This document shows positions 12,355-23,859 of a stretch of DNA of 64,000 nt, piece after piece. The notes beneath the pieces are model-generated. The model had not been told where the DNA came from. It made no database searches and worked only from the letters and a program-made list of their open reading frames with translations. The stretch lies in contig NC_134026.1 in assembly GCF_964204645.1 (NCBI RefSeq), positions 13,480,450-13,544,449 on the forward strand. The letters are read 5' to 3'. Both the position numbers and the translations under genes were made by a program. Position 1 is the first letter of the stretch. The number at the start of each line of letters is the position of its first letter. The DNA comes from Tubulanus polymorphus (lineage: Eukaryota > Nemertea > Palaeonemertea > Tubulaniformes > Tubulanidae).

Positions 12355-12735
12355 TCTATATTTCCTACAGTACATATGGATCATTGTCAAATGCACAAGG
12401 TATTTACTAAATACGAGTATATAACACACTCCTATCGGTATGCTGGACTCACACTTGACATTCGTAGTAAGCGTTCGCTGTGGGGGAAAGGAGGTCGTTC
12501 GTTGTGTCGCTTGAAGATGTTATCGAGTTTTACGCGACCTTAAGGCTTCAGGCCTACCGGTACTGACCTTTACTGACTCAAACATTTATTAACGGACTCA
12601 TTGGATTGAACTTCAAAACAAAATTTACGATATTTAGGTGGGTTGTTATTCAATAGGCCTACGACCAATCTGTCCGGATGTTAGGCCTACGCATATATAT
12701 AGGCTAGTAGCCTCTACTAGGTTTAAGCTAAGTTC
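12355..12735. repeat. Head segment of higher-order repeat unit, copy 3
   Basis: It begins TCTATATTTCCTACAGTACA like positions 1 and 7,332, which gives unit B a length of 5,023 bases. It keeps the TAGGCCTAC-rich part of copy 1, but no satellite follows. The 210 bases after it (12,736-12,946) show nothing recognisable. Confidence 0.82.
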
Positions 12736-12946
12736 ACTGTAAAGGAGGAATCAGATTTATTAAAATGCATGTTAATTACTGATTAACTGGTTGTGATTTG
12801 CAACTATCAATCACAATTATCAATTTTATTGCCAAAAATGAAGATTTTTTTGAAAATTTCGTCTGAGCAGACAGCTTTATAAGCCAGACTTTTCATTTGA
12901 GTTTTTTCATCATAAATGAAACTGGTATTTCATTAATTGCTAATGA

Positions 12947-13265
12947 TTTAAGCCGGACGTAGGTCGGCTTTGCGACGGCTTGTGACTCACTGCGACCGCA
13001 AGCGACGATTGTGTCGCAACGACTCATCGACCTACGCTCCCTTGCGACGGGTTGCGACTGTCAGCAACGCCAGTCACAAGGAGTCGCGCGTGTTCTACTT
13101 TCTGCGACGCGACACGACTGTCACAACCGACCTTCGCGCTCTTGCGACTGGCAAATACGTCGCGAACAGTTGCTGACAATCGTATCGCAACCGACTTGCA
13201 CGGAAACTTGCGATGCAACGCAATGATTGCATCGCGTCGCAAGGCCGACCTACGTCCGGCTTTAA
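12947..13265. mobile_element. Complete foldback element with TTTAA target duplication
   Basis: The termini GCCGGACGTAGGTCGGC (12,952-12,968) and GCCGACCTACGTCCGGC (13,244-13,260) are perfect 17-bp inverted repeats, and the inner sequence extends the hairpin imperfectly with GCGACG words. TTTAA flanks both sides (12,947-12,951 and 13,261-13,265). The element is 309 bp and non-coding. Short frames on both strands here reflect the foldback. Confidence 0.87.
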
Positions 13266-13284
13266 GTTACTGCGGAGCCCCAGA

Positions 13285-13815
13285 AATATCTTTTATTTCT
13301 TTCAAAAGACCTTTCGCTTGAAAACTCTTTCGTCGCAACAAAATTTATTTCGTTTTTTTTATTTTCGTAATATTCTGTTCGATTGAACCAATTTTAAACA
13401 ATCGTTAGAACAAAGTTGAACGAACTTTTTCTGTCCAAACGAAATATTTTTCGTTCGAATAATAGTTCAGAATCGTTTTAATTTGAACAGAATTTTCTTG
13501 TCAGATCATTATTTATTTCGTTTGAACAAGTATATTGTAAAAAGTTTTTTCTCCGAACCAAAAGTATTAAGTATTTCGTTCATTGGAACAGAATTGTTTT
13601 CATTCAAACATTCGTTCGAAAAAAATTGTTTTCGCTCAATAAATTTTTTTGCCGGGACAAAAAGTTTTTCATTTCAACAATAACATAGCTTTTTATTGGA
13701 ACACATTTTTTTGTCAGAATGAAGAAAAGTTTTGGTTCAAACAAAAAGTGTATTGTTCGATCAAACTGAATTGTTTTCATTCGAACAGGATTTTCTTGTC
13801 GGCACATTAAGTTTT
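13285..13815. repeat. TTCGTTCGAACA-rich dispersed repeat, copy 2
   Basis: Counterpart of 10,680-11,229. It is again preceded by the foldback terminus and GTTACTGCGGAGC, and followed by the RT fragment. Confidence 0.75.
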
Positions 13816-13834
13816 TTGGTTGAACAGCGTGTTA

Positions 13835-14183
13835 AGTTCGTTTTGGAAATTTACTCGGTCTGGTATATTTTGGATTACCGGTACTGTGTATGTCATTTTC
13901 CAGGACATTAAACAGAAGACGACTAAGGATACTACCTTGCGTGACTCCACTAGTTAGACTGACTTATTCCAAGATGAGGCGTACCGTTGATTTCGGCTAC
14001 AAGTTTTCGTTCAGAGATAAGTGCTGAGCCATTTGAGCGACCTATCATTAATGATGTTTCCTAATAGCCTAGTAAGTAATGCCTGATGTTGAACCCTATC
14101 AAATGGTTTGTCGAAATCCACCGTTGAACTGGATTCTAAGACTGTGCAGAAAACCCGTTATCGCTGCTTTGCAGCTATATTTG
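13835..14183 (-). pseudogene. Non-LTR RT fragment, copy 3
   Basis: Third copy of the truncated minus-strand RT. Similarity to the other copies stops at GCAGCTATATTT (14,184), where Polinton-like sequence begins. The cluster's repeat unit is therefore broken at this point. Confidence 0.8.
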
Positions 14184-15122
14184 TGATTATTTTCTGTTCT
14201 AAAAAATAAATCAATTCGTTTAATCCACATATAATGATTTTCATAATATAGTATATCTATAACACCATTTGAATCGAAATCTTTTGATGGGTATAAAGGT
14301 TCTAATGTATAATGTTCAATTCTATCACCTTTTGTATTTGGTAATTTGATCAAATACATTTATTTTCAGATTATTATCATTTTCTTTTTTTTCTATTTGT
14401 TTAATTTGAACAGGATAATTGTCTATCTTATAATTATTTTCAAATCGTTTATAATTTGATACTCTGCAAATATGATCTGTTACAGGATGTAAGCAACTTA
14501 TAATTGTCCATAGAAAAAATTTATCATCAGAATTTTGTACATTTATAACAGCATTAGTTTTAAATGGTAGTTTAATATAATTTGATTCTGGTATCTGGTT
14601 CTTTATAATATGATAAATTATTTTCATCAATTGGTTTTGATTTAGTTAATTTATTATATCTTATGTTATACACATCTAACGTCATAAATATTATTTCATC
14701 AAATATTAAACCGGATCCTTCAAAATATTTGCTTCCATTTTAATATCAAATTTTTGTATTAAAATTGATTTTATATTATTCGAAATCTATATCATGTTGC
14801 CCTTTTTCATTCTTACCCTTATATATGAAATAGAAATCGAATATAATTCTTCAATATCTTCACTAGATAATCTATGAAATCTGTCTGCTAAGAATGTTCT
14901 GAATTTATTTTTTTCCTTCCAATCCTTCATATTCTAAATGAATTATTAATTTATTACCATATCTATTAGTAGTTGTTTCAATGTTTGTAATTAAATATTT
15001 CTTAAGTAAAGTTAATTCTGTTATTTTTTTAATTTATAATCTACAGATTTGACATTTGTAGTATCTTTAATTCTATTTAAGAATGATATGTTGTTCTCAC
15101 TGTGTACTTGTTTACTCTCCAT
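14184..15122 (-). pseudogene. Polinton/Maverick-type protein-primed DNA polymerase N-terminal region, decayed
   Basis: Minus strand. The first ATG is at 15,122 and is followed by about 33 codons. A frameshift leads to YLITNIETTTNRYGNKLI, and a second leads to FLADRFHRLSSEDIEELY. Then FFLWTIISCLHPVTDH and RVSNYKRFENNYKIDNYPVQ (14,325-14,630), and in another frame EHYTLEPLYP and LYYENHYMWIK (14,184-14,359). The order FLW-LHP-RVSNY, then a Y-ENHY segment, is what I recognise from the N-terminal part of type B DNA polymerases of Polintons. The exonuclease and polymerase domains are absent because the copy ends at 14,184 against RT debris. Several frameshifts make it non-functional. The family call is from memory of these motifs. 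Confidence 0.65.
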
Positions 15123-15189
15123 TTTAATAACAATTTACATTAGATAATTCTATCATATTCAGCAACAAGAAAATTAATTTTAGAAAATT

Positions 15190-16400
15190 ATTTGACGCCT
15201 GCGAAAAAAATGTATAATTTCTTGGCTAAGCTAATGTGGAATTGCAAATTTGAAATCGAAGTTTTAAGAAATTTGGGGAATGATGAGATTTGGCGATTGG
15301 GTAGATGATACAGCGGGTCTTCGACTCTAGTAGTGGTTTAAATTTTTTATTAAAAATTCTCAATAATTGATCGCGAACTTGCGACCGACTTCATTTACTT
15401 ATGCCTCTAAGCTGGTCTGCAACTTCATTGCCTCCATGGTTGAAGAACGAGCTCTTCTGATGTCTGCTTCATCATGACTTCGAGCATATCGTGTGGCCTA
15501 GCCAGCCGGCCCGGGCCACGGGTTTGGCTGTCACTCGATATCCTAGAGTCTTGAGTCTGGGTGGGTTGAAGTAGACATTGTCATTTAAAATAACATGCTT
15601 ATGTTGTTCTGTATGAATTACCCGTGTGTCATGTATGTTGTATCAATTTATTTTAAAATTTGGTATTTATTGAATTTGGGAATTTTATCCCGAAATTTCA
15701 ATGTAATAAGGATCAATAAAAAATTGAATTGAATTGTCACCTAATACACATGCCATCAGAGGACGCGGAGCCGTATATGATAGCTATGCTATTATAAATT
15801 GCTAATCTCACGAAACCTGCATACTCCTAATATCAAACATATTTTCTAAAACGTTTGAATATTGAAATCATATGTTTACACATTTTCATATTGACCGCTT
15901 GTAGCCGCTGATGAAATTCACGCCGGCCCTACACACATCGTAGATAGCTTCGTCATTCCACCGGCATGCCCACGTCAGGGTCTGACTTTTATATCAGACT
16001 TCCAAATCGTGTATACATCCGCCATTTAACCGAATAATCCGATTTACTTATCATTTCTATTTATGCCTGCCGCTTCTGATATAATCATACATCCTTTACT
16101 ATTACAATACGTCTTCTAATGATATTCAATGCAATATAATATTTCGACGTTCAAATATAGGTCATTATATAATCACAGGAAACCATTCTACATCTATGTC
16201 AATAACATTTTGCCAGATAGCTTGTTTGTGTACACATAGACCTGTGTCGTTTTGCACATCGATTTACGGCTGTCGTTTGTAAAATGACGCTGAATGGTTA
16301 ACATTGTTTAGGTTTCATAATGGAAACGTTTTATAAGGCGTCAAAAAAAACATGATCTTCACTTACCCAAGACGTCAAAATGGCGTGTTTCCCTTGTGCA
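15190..16400. other. Non-coding stretch with a LINE-like tail
   Basis: No gene is seen. At 15,600-15,737 the sequence ends ATCAATAAAAAATTGAATTG, a poly-A-signal-like and (TTGAA)n tail that suggests a non-LTR retrotransposon 3' end, but no coding part is next to it. Confidence 0.4.
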
Positions 16401-16429
16401 ATATCTAGTTCAGCTAAACTGGTTGTTTG

Positions 16430-16620
16430 GGGAATACCGCAGCTGCTGAGGGTATTCCCTTAACAACCAATCAGAGCGCAGCTTTCTAACAATGACGTCA
16501 AAAACGCAATCACGCAGGCGGCGGCCTACCCCACTGAAAAGCAGTGATTAGCTGAAAGAGCCCACGTGATCCCCGCGAATGAAAGTATTCATTTTCCGGA
16601 TGGAACATATATTCGCGAAA
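16430..16620. promoter_or_regulatory. Promoter-like cluster of motifs
   Basis: A short GC-richer island in AT-rich sequence has AACCAATCAG (NF-Y-type CCAAT box), the full CRE palindrome TGACGTCA at about 16,493, and the E-box CACGTG at about 16,563. This combination is typical of animal polymerase II promoters. I could not find a convincing first exon. A 114-codon minus-strand frame at 16,673-17,017 has no domain and is not called. Confidence 0.3.
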
Positions 16621-17285
16621 AAATACCGAACTTTGACTGCTAATTTCTGCGTAACTGAAACGTTTCACAGTTTCATCTTCTCACCGTTTTATCTTTGTTT
16701 GGTAACGTTTTAAATGGCACTAATCGAATAACGAAAGTGTTCAAATTCGGTGAACGAAGTGAAAATACGGTACAAAAGACGAGTTTACATGCGCGACATT
16801 TTGTGAGCAAGTTATTTCCGGCAAGGTCTCCAGACCCATTATGAAGACTTCTTCGACATAGTTGAAAATGATTCCTGTCGTTGTGGTTTTGGGGTGAGAT
16901 TGCCTCCTGCTTCTGATTTGAAGCTAGATTTAGGAAGAGCGTAACTTGGTTATATTTATAGGACGAAACAGCAGCGTGTTGGTTGTAACAAGTCTGTGTT
17001 TTCGTCTCTTTAGGCACCGTATAAGCCGCTTAAGGCATCGGGTATTTCGAATGTGCTAAAGGAAGTGTTATGAAGACGTTTAGGATATAATATTATTTGG
17101 CTTTCATGAATTATAACAATAAAGCTTTCGGGAACATAGTAGTAGGGTTCAGTTATCAGCGTTTAAACAATCTCAACAAGTAATGCATGGAAGCTGGTGT
17201 TCATGGCCAGTATGCAGTATCAGACAACCTGCGTGGATATATACGTGCGTGAACATAAATAGAAAGTATATTAATAAACAAGTGT

Positions 17286-17515
17286 GGAAGTGACGTATGT
17301 TTCTACGTAGGTAAACCAAATATGGTACGGCCATGGACTCCGTTTAGTGAAAAAGTATATTTTTAGAAACTTGTGACGTGTGCAGACACGTCATCGCCCA
17401 TATATGGATGGGAGGAATGTTGTGACGTATCAATACGTCACAAGCCATGAATTCCAAGCCATATGTGGAAGAGGACCTGCGCACGTTACACAAGAGAAAT
17501 TAATATAAATAGGGA
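17286..17515 (+). promoter_or_regulatory. TATA box with repeated TGACGT hairpins
   Basis: TGACGT half-sites are arranged as inverted pairs: TGACGTGT-GCAG-ACACGTCA at about 17,374-17,393 and TTGTGACGTAT-CA-ATACGTCACAA at about 17,420-17,443. A further GTGACGTATG lies near 17,290. TATAAATAGGGAG at about 17,504 follows. The layout could be an LTR or a cyclic-AMP-responsive promoter. No matching second LTR or coding sequence was seen, so the identity stays open. Confidence 0.35.
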
Positions 17516-17519
17516 GGTT

Positions 17520-19110
17520 TTTGTAAGCACGAATAGAGAGCGCTACGGGGAATGATCTGTTTACATCTAGTAAGAATAAACGAAAGATAACTTTATCAAT
17601 TGTTAGGTTATTTCTGGAGCAGTGTAGAGTCAATACCAAGGACGGAGAACTGATCTGAGAGAGTGTCCTCGCAACATCATCTAGAAGAATTATTACCACG
17701 ACGCTAGTAGGACAGTAGGATTCAGCACTGAAAGATATACCAACCACAACATAGGTGGAGTTCAACACCCACAACACTGGTGAAGAAACCAATACCACAA
17801 CAGAAGCACTATCAAGGCATTTTTCAAGGTATTAAAATAACACTGTTTCTTTTAATTATATTCATTGTCATTCAAATTTATGACGTAGGTTTTGGACCGA
17901 AGGTCTTTAAACCTGTTTTCTGAACACAAATCCTGGGTGCACTTCGGTTTTCGTAGCAAGTCGACTAGCGGGCGGAGCTAATAACCGAACGCACCACAGT
18001 TTGATCGTGACGCATTTCACATTGTCGACCATCTTGGAACTGGACCGGAACTACAGCAACTGTGGTCAATCCAGCGGTGGAAAAATCAACATTCGGTTTC
18101 ATTTCATTTAGTTCGACTATAGTCGTCTAAGAAGCCGTGGATTTTTTGGACTCTTGTGGAAAGGGGGGGAGGGTCCTGTGATATGGACATCGTTCACTAG
18201 TTAGGGACATCTTTTGTGGATAAAAGTATACGTAAAATCACCTATGTCTAGTTACCAGAACTCCAACGCTCGCAACATCAATTAACCAAAAAAGAAAAAA
18301 CATCTTCAAACTTTTTAATTTCAACAACTAGTTTATTTTTTACCTAAGATTTAATTCATAACTAAACATAGGATCAAAACTCAGTCATAGAACATATTTA
18401 AAATCTAAACCACTGCATAATTCGAACAATTAAAAACTCCATCGTTAAAGCGAATACATCTCAAATATTTCAATCGTTTTAACTGATCTAAATGCCGCCT
18501 CATCAGGTATATTATATACATTGTACAAGCCAAAGGCGACAACGGTTCTCGGGCTCAGCCTCAGGCTTAAACGTGAACTCCGAAATTATTATGCGTTGGT
18601 TCTCATAGCATTATCTTGGATATGTTGTACCTAGGGCCAATGGCTAAAACTTGTCAAGACAAATTTCGCTTCAAAACTAGTTTTGATGCCTAATTCAGCC
18701 GCTAGGTAGTGCACTTAGCCCATTATTTGCACTGCACTACTAGACACCCATACTAAACTTGTACATCAAGAACGACCCACTATTAATGAACCTTAGTAGC
18801 TGAAAGAAGAGAGAGACTTACACAGACACAAAGACTGGAAGCCCGAGAATAAAAATAGAATTTGTTCAGAAGGGCAAATAGGCCAAACCCACAGTTCCAA
18901 CAGTATATTCAAATATACTGGAAATATGTTCGCCGTTAAGGCTTTGTTTAGTTGTTTTTGCTGTGGTTCTACAAATCATCCCACTCTCTACTGAAAGTCT
19001 ATGGTTGCTACTAAATTACCGCCTGCAAGACGTGCTAAAATTCCACATGTAATTAGTGGCGTCGCAACTGCATATACATTTGTCATGAACATCAACGTAA
19101 AATAAAACGG
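17520..19110. other. No recognised feature
   Basis: The short frames here are unremarkable. Repeated ACCACAAC and CCAATACC words at 17,690-17,820 could be transcribed leader sequence downstream of the TATA box. Confidence 0.3.
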
Positions 19111-19115
19111 TGAAC

Positions 19116-19680
19116 GGAAAAAATGGCCAAGGAAGAAAAGGCCAAGGAAGAGTGAAAGGAAAACTGACTGTCATTTTATTAACTAACACGAAATTTGATG
19201 CATTGATGTTTTCCGATGTTTTGGCATGTCACTTTTTGACATTATTAGACCAATTCCTGAATTAGACCCTGCACTTGTTTGCTATATAAATTACCACACA
19301 ATTTCAACGCATTTACCTTTGATGATTTAAGAACATCTGTGCCCTAATAGTTTACATAGATGTTTTGAAATAATAATTTAGTTAATTTATTTAGTTTAAG
19401 TTTATCACTATCAAGTTTATTCATTGACCACTTGCATGATAGTTCTTGATATATTCATCATATGTAATGACATGAAATGTAAGTTCATCACATTTCTGAA
19501 CTAGTTAATACCGATTTTGATTGTTTTAAACCCCATGAAAAATATATGATGTCATTAAATTGAAAGCTTAATTTTTTAATAACATTGGCAAGTTTTAATA
19601 AATTTTCCTTGGCCATTTTTTCCTATGCAAATACCTTGGCCATTTTTTCCTGGCCATTTTTTCCTTGGGTAATTTTTCCT
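19116..19680. mobile_element. Inverted-repeat element with iterated GGAAAAAATGGCCA arms
   Basis: The left arm has GGAAAAAATGGCCAAGGAAG followed by a degenerate second copy. The right arm, read inverted, has three or four copies of the same 14-16 base motif (19,605-19,680). The interior is AT-rich and non-coding. Its design resembles the element at 25,169, whose arms iterate GGAAAAAATGTCC. Target duplication is unclear. Confidence 0.6.
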
Positions 19681-20039
19681 ACATTCAAATAAGACAGTGT
19701 ATATCATAGCCTGGTTACACATAGCCTAGTTACACAATGGAAAGTGATAATCTCATACATAAATGTACACTGTATTGCAGGTGTTCATACCGCAAACTCA
19801 AAAATGCATTACAGTACACAGTAATCAATGACAAGGGGCACCACTGAATCATATTTACCCAACAGAAAACTATAATCTACTTCCATATTTTTCTACTAGT
19901 CATGCTTTAGGCATATGACAACACTTCTTTCATTTTTTCATTAAGAACATGTACCAAATTTTCCCTTGCGATGTAATACAGTTCATTGGATTTCTGAGTA
20001 GTATCGTTCTTCGAAAGCACCAAACACTTATGATAACAA
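19681..20039. other. No recognised feature
   Basis: AT-rich, non-coding, with no repeats shared with the rest of the window that I could see. Confidence 0.4.
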
Positions 20040-20145
20040 AAAAACCCACAATCATTTTAGTTTGTCTGATGATGGGGTTTAGAAGTAACCCCCGAACCTG
20101 TTAGAAAATAAACTTTTCTACATATTGTGAGTTTTTATTTGTTAT
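20040..20145 (+). ncRNA. Degenerate hammerhead-like pseudo-LTR remnant of a Penelope-like element
   Basis: CTGATGA at about 20,070 is followed by a 6-bp stem GGGGTT/AACCCC and then GAA. The tail AATAAACTTTTC and GTGAGTTTTTAT is the same end signature as the Penelope-like remnants at 26,370 and 27,720. After GAA the expected self-complementary ACGT/AACGTT is CCTGTT and helix I is not evident, so self-cleavage is unlikely. Confidence 0.5.
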
Positions 20146-21130
20146 ATCAATTCACTACAGTCAAACACTTATGATTTACTGGTTAATTTATTGTATTGTA
20201 CAGTACAATGACTAGATATAAATTTTCAAGCTCAGTCATCTCCAGGGTGGAAGTCATTCATGCCTGGCACCTTAGGCACGTGAACACTGGCTGATTGTTT
20301 ACCAAGTAGCTGACTAGACGAATTGCCAAAATATGTTTAAGCCACCTAACCCCTTTGCCCAACAATATCAAAAAATGTCTGCCTGATGGTTATCGGATCC
20401 CTTTTGTAGTAAATAGCTTATCATTTCACCCAAACGAGTCAGACAGAATCATTGTAATAAAACTAGTGGAATATTTCTTTCTCGGAGCGATATCGAGGAC
20501 CTAACTAATCACAGTTACCTGGAACATGATGCAAATTGCTTTAATCATCGGTATACTAAAAGAGCCCAAGAATTAAGTTCCCACAGAAACATTGAAATAA
20601 ATACATTGATGGTGGTAAAATAATCACACCTATAAAAGGAATATGACAGATTTCAAAATTGGACGCCGAAATGAAATTTGCATGACTAGGTTTAGGGGGT
20701 CTTAGGTTTAGTGACGCACAAATCTGTACCAGTACCGAGAACTAATCAATCTACATGTATAAGATTCCAAGTAAGCGCGTGTGTGTGGAGAGTTTGTCAA
20801 TCACTTGAGAAATACAAACAACAAAACTTGAAGTCATTGAAATTAATTTTTGGTCGCAACTCATTCATTTTAGGGGCCGTTTTATCAAGGATGTATAGAC
20901 TTTCAAGGCTAATTGGCAGAATTGCAAAACCAGACAATGATAACACACGACGTCATGGTCAAGTCATGAACCCCAATGGACCATAGGTGTAACACCGAAA
21001 CTGTTGGGACTAAAAACTAAAAACTTTACTTGATACTAGTAATAAAACGTTCCATTATCAATGGCTTCAGACTTCAATGCCTTTTTCTCGGATTCATCCC
21101 ATGTTTTATTGCACACAATAGAAACATCAT
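20146..21130. other. No recognised feature
   Basis: A 91-codon plus-strand frame at 20,711-20,986 shows no domain and no coding-like bias that I can identify. No other structure is seen. Confidence 0.35.
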
Positions 21131-21133
21131 TGT

Positions 21134-21206
21134 ACTCTACCCGGATTAGAACTCAACACCTAGTGTCTATGTTTCGAGTGCTCTAACCATTACACTATCG
21201 CAGAGT
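21134..21206 (-). tRNA. tRNA-like sequence, probably a pseudogene or SINE head
   Basis: The 73 bases on the minus strand have 5' ACTCTGC pairing with 3' GGTAGAGT over seven positions, one G-U. They also have an A-box-like TAGTGTAATGGTTAGAGCA and a B-box-like GAGTTCTAATCC. The anticodon stem does not pair convincingly and the B box departs from GGTTCGANTCC, so a functional tRNA is unlikely. It may be a tRNA pseudogene or the head of a SINE. Confidence 0.4.
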
Positions 21207-21469
21207 TGAAAACGAATTATTGTACTTGAAAGGCGCGGAAGTTCTACCTGCTTACTGACAGTCACCACAGTGTACACCATACTTTAGTGATAGACATAAC
21301 TACTGTTGAGACTTTTACCGATTTTAGGGTACGTCATACATCTAAAAATACTAATCTATTTCACCATGAAATATCATGACATCAGACTGATATACTTTTC
21401 ATAACATTTATAAGAACGAGCATTGCCGAATAGTTGTCTGAGAGAGGATAATTCTTAAAGCTACGATTT

Positions 21470-21785
21470 TGTAATCGATTGTGATAACAAAATATGTCTC
21501 GTTACCAATTAAATAAGGAAATACTACGTTATTCTACTATTCAACGCCCCCTGGTGACCATATAAGATCACTTATGTCCTTAAAACTCACCACAGTCTTA
21601 GACGATGTCATGAGCTACAACTGTGTAATTGATTGTGGTAACAAAATATGCATAGTTACAAATATAATATAGAAATACTAAGTTATTGTATTATTCAACG
21701 CCCCCTGGTGGCAATATACAAATGCCAATGACCTTGAAACTCACGAAAATCACGTTATGAACTACAACTTTCCAATTGATTGAGT
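21470..21785 (-). mobile_element. Core-repeat fragment of the mosaic element
   Basis: Two inverted core repeats with ATTCAACGCCCCCTGGTGAC at about 21,535 and 21,695, separated by about 160 bases. The element ends are missing. Confidence 0.75.
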
Positions 21786-22257
21786 TCTATGCCTGAATGA
21801 ATGAAGTTCATGTGCCGTGGTAGTTTAAATCATGGCAAAGACCACATGATAACATTAGAATGCAATTGAAATTGCTCTGAAAAATCCTCGAAACTTCCCC
21901 CCCTTGGACTTCATGCCTGATGTGTTCGTCTTGGCATGGATACATGCTTGTACCAATTTTTTCCCCAATAAAGAGTGACGGACATTTTTTCAGCCAGCTC
22001 ACGGAAATCCTGCGTTCCACATTATATCTTTTACTGTACTACGTCTAGCACCGAACAGGTTATTTTTCATCATGTAAATCTGAGTTGGCCAGTGTTTGAA
22101 GCACGCAGCCGGTTGTATGTGTGTATATACAGCACTGCTGTCTCTATAGCCTACTACTTGTACTAAATCGGGGTATTCCCCGGAGTACAGCATCTTTGAA
22201 TGGCATAGTTAGCGTAGATAAATGTGATACCGGCTAGCATTACTGATAATTTTGATG

Positions 22258-22395
22258 AAGAAAATCCCTCGCTCGGTGCTTTCAGGAAATAAAATCAGGG
22301 CTGGTGACGAATCCGCCCTGCAGAGACAATAATCTACCGATCCTCTCCCAGTCACTGTAAACCACGAACCGCGCAGTTTCTATGAACTACTTTCG
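22258..22395. repeat. Dispersed repeat, inverted copy at 56,625
   Basis: Segments such as GAAAATCCCTCGCTC, CAGAGACAATAATCTACCGA and TCCTCTCCCAGTCA match, in reverse complement and with changes, the sequence at 56,625-56,755. The unit is about 130 bases, non-coding and of unknown family. Confidence 0.55.
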
Positions 22396-22399
22396 AATG

Positions 22400-23855
22400 T
22401 ATCAGTGCGAGAGCACCTGTGACGATAGAAATGGGGATAACACTTCATTGACAGGTAAAACCGATATAAAGAATTCACTGACAGGTATAGGGGCCTTCAT
22501 GCGCCTCAAAACTTTCCATAATTCATCACGATTTTGGGAACCTGAATAAAACAGGCTATCAGATGTGTTACATGTATCATAACAACTCTGATGCACCTCG
22601 GTCATAATTACTGGAAACGATTTTGCTCCATACTTTGCATGCATATGTAAGGATTGGTTCGACCATACCATCAGAGTTGTAAACCTATATATGTTTTCTA
22701 AAGAGACACGTACATTCTGAATCAAAACAAATTCCTTTGACACTTAGGTAGATAAGTTAGTCTACATATGAATTGTCCAGTAAAAATCCAATACATAGAT
22801 GGAGCATGGGTTTTTATTTGAAATAAATCCCAAACTTGTGATGTGAACCAATTTTTTTAGGGCCATCATAGAAATCTGTATGAATTTCATAATCTTAAAA
22901 AATGATCAAAACAAAAAGTTATGAGATAGTATGAATACAATCCATCTATGATTCTTTTCGGATTTCAGTGTAAGGTTTTTATTTCAGATTGAAAAACATT
23001 AATGAAGTGATTCCGGTAGAACCTTAGGGTTCTTCATATTCAATATATCTAATATTGATCAAGGAATCTAATTCAGAATAAGGTTTTAACCAAGTTACCA
23101 TGAAAACCATGTTTATAAATGAAATAGCCATATCTCCTTGGTTTATGTAATTAAGACAATAAAAATATAATGCTCTTCCACAATGAATTGATGGTAGAGG
23201 GACATGATATATTATATCAAGGAAAAGGCATTGGGCTAAGAATGGATGTAGGTATTTGAATATGCACACTGAATATTCATAGTAAAATATGAATCATTTA
23301 CTAGATATGAATCATTTACCATGTACAATTATAAATTAATTATCATTTTCACAATTACATGACCAACTAACTTTACAATACATAACAGTATTAGTGAAAA
23401 GATCTTCATCAAACATCTAATCAAGGTTGATATTTTAGAATATCGAAAAAGTTCTCACAACTCCACATTTGTACGTTTCAAATCTTTTACTACAATGAAA
23501 AAAGATCTTACTTAAATTGACATTCATCAGCATCATGGGTATAAACACTGTAATAGGTAGTTGGACTAAAAGATATTAACTACAGGAGAGGCTTACACAA
23601 TTGCTGGGACTGTACAATCAAAGTGGAAGGGATAATAATTACGGGATCATAAACCACTAAAAGGACATCATATTTAGAGCTGATGAATTTATAACTTAAA
23701 TGATTCCCAATTGAATTAGCAAACACCGTATCAATATATTGTCACTATCATGGAGTAAAACTCAAGTAAACTGTAGCACTCAGAAGCTTGCATAACACGA
23801 ACTTAAAAAATAACAAGGCAATTCGATACTACGTATCTATGTCCCCCGCGATAGC
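22400..23855. other. No recognised feature
   Basis: AT-rich. Minus-strand frames at 22,402-22,743 and 23,024-23,269 have no recognisable domain or splice context and are left out as genes. Confidence 0.35.
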
Positions 23856-23859
23856 CAGT

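Noticed and set aside
16673-17017. 114-codon minus-strand ORF beside the promoter-like island
   Set aside because: No domain, no splice signals and no coding-like composition.
21134-21206. Functional tRNA gene
   Set aside because: The acceptor stem pairs, but the anticodon stem does not and the B box is degenerate, so I list it only as tRNA-like.
22402-22743. 113-codon minus-strand ORF
   Set aside because: No recognisable motif, and a repeat-like sequence lies next to it; open frames of this length are expected by chance in 64 kb.
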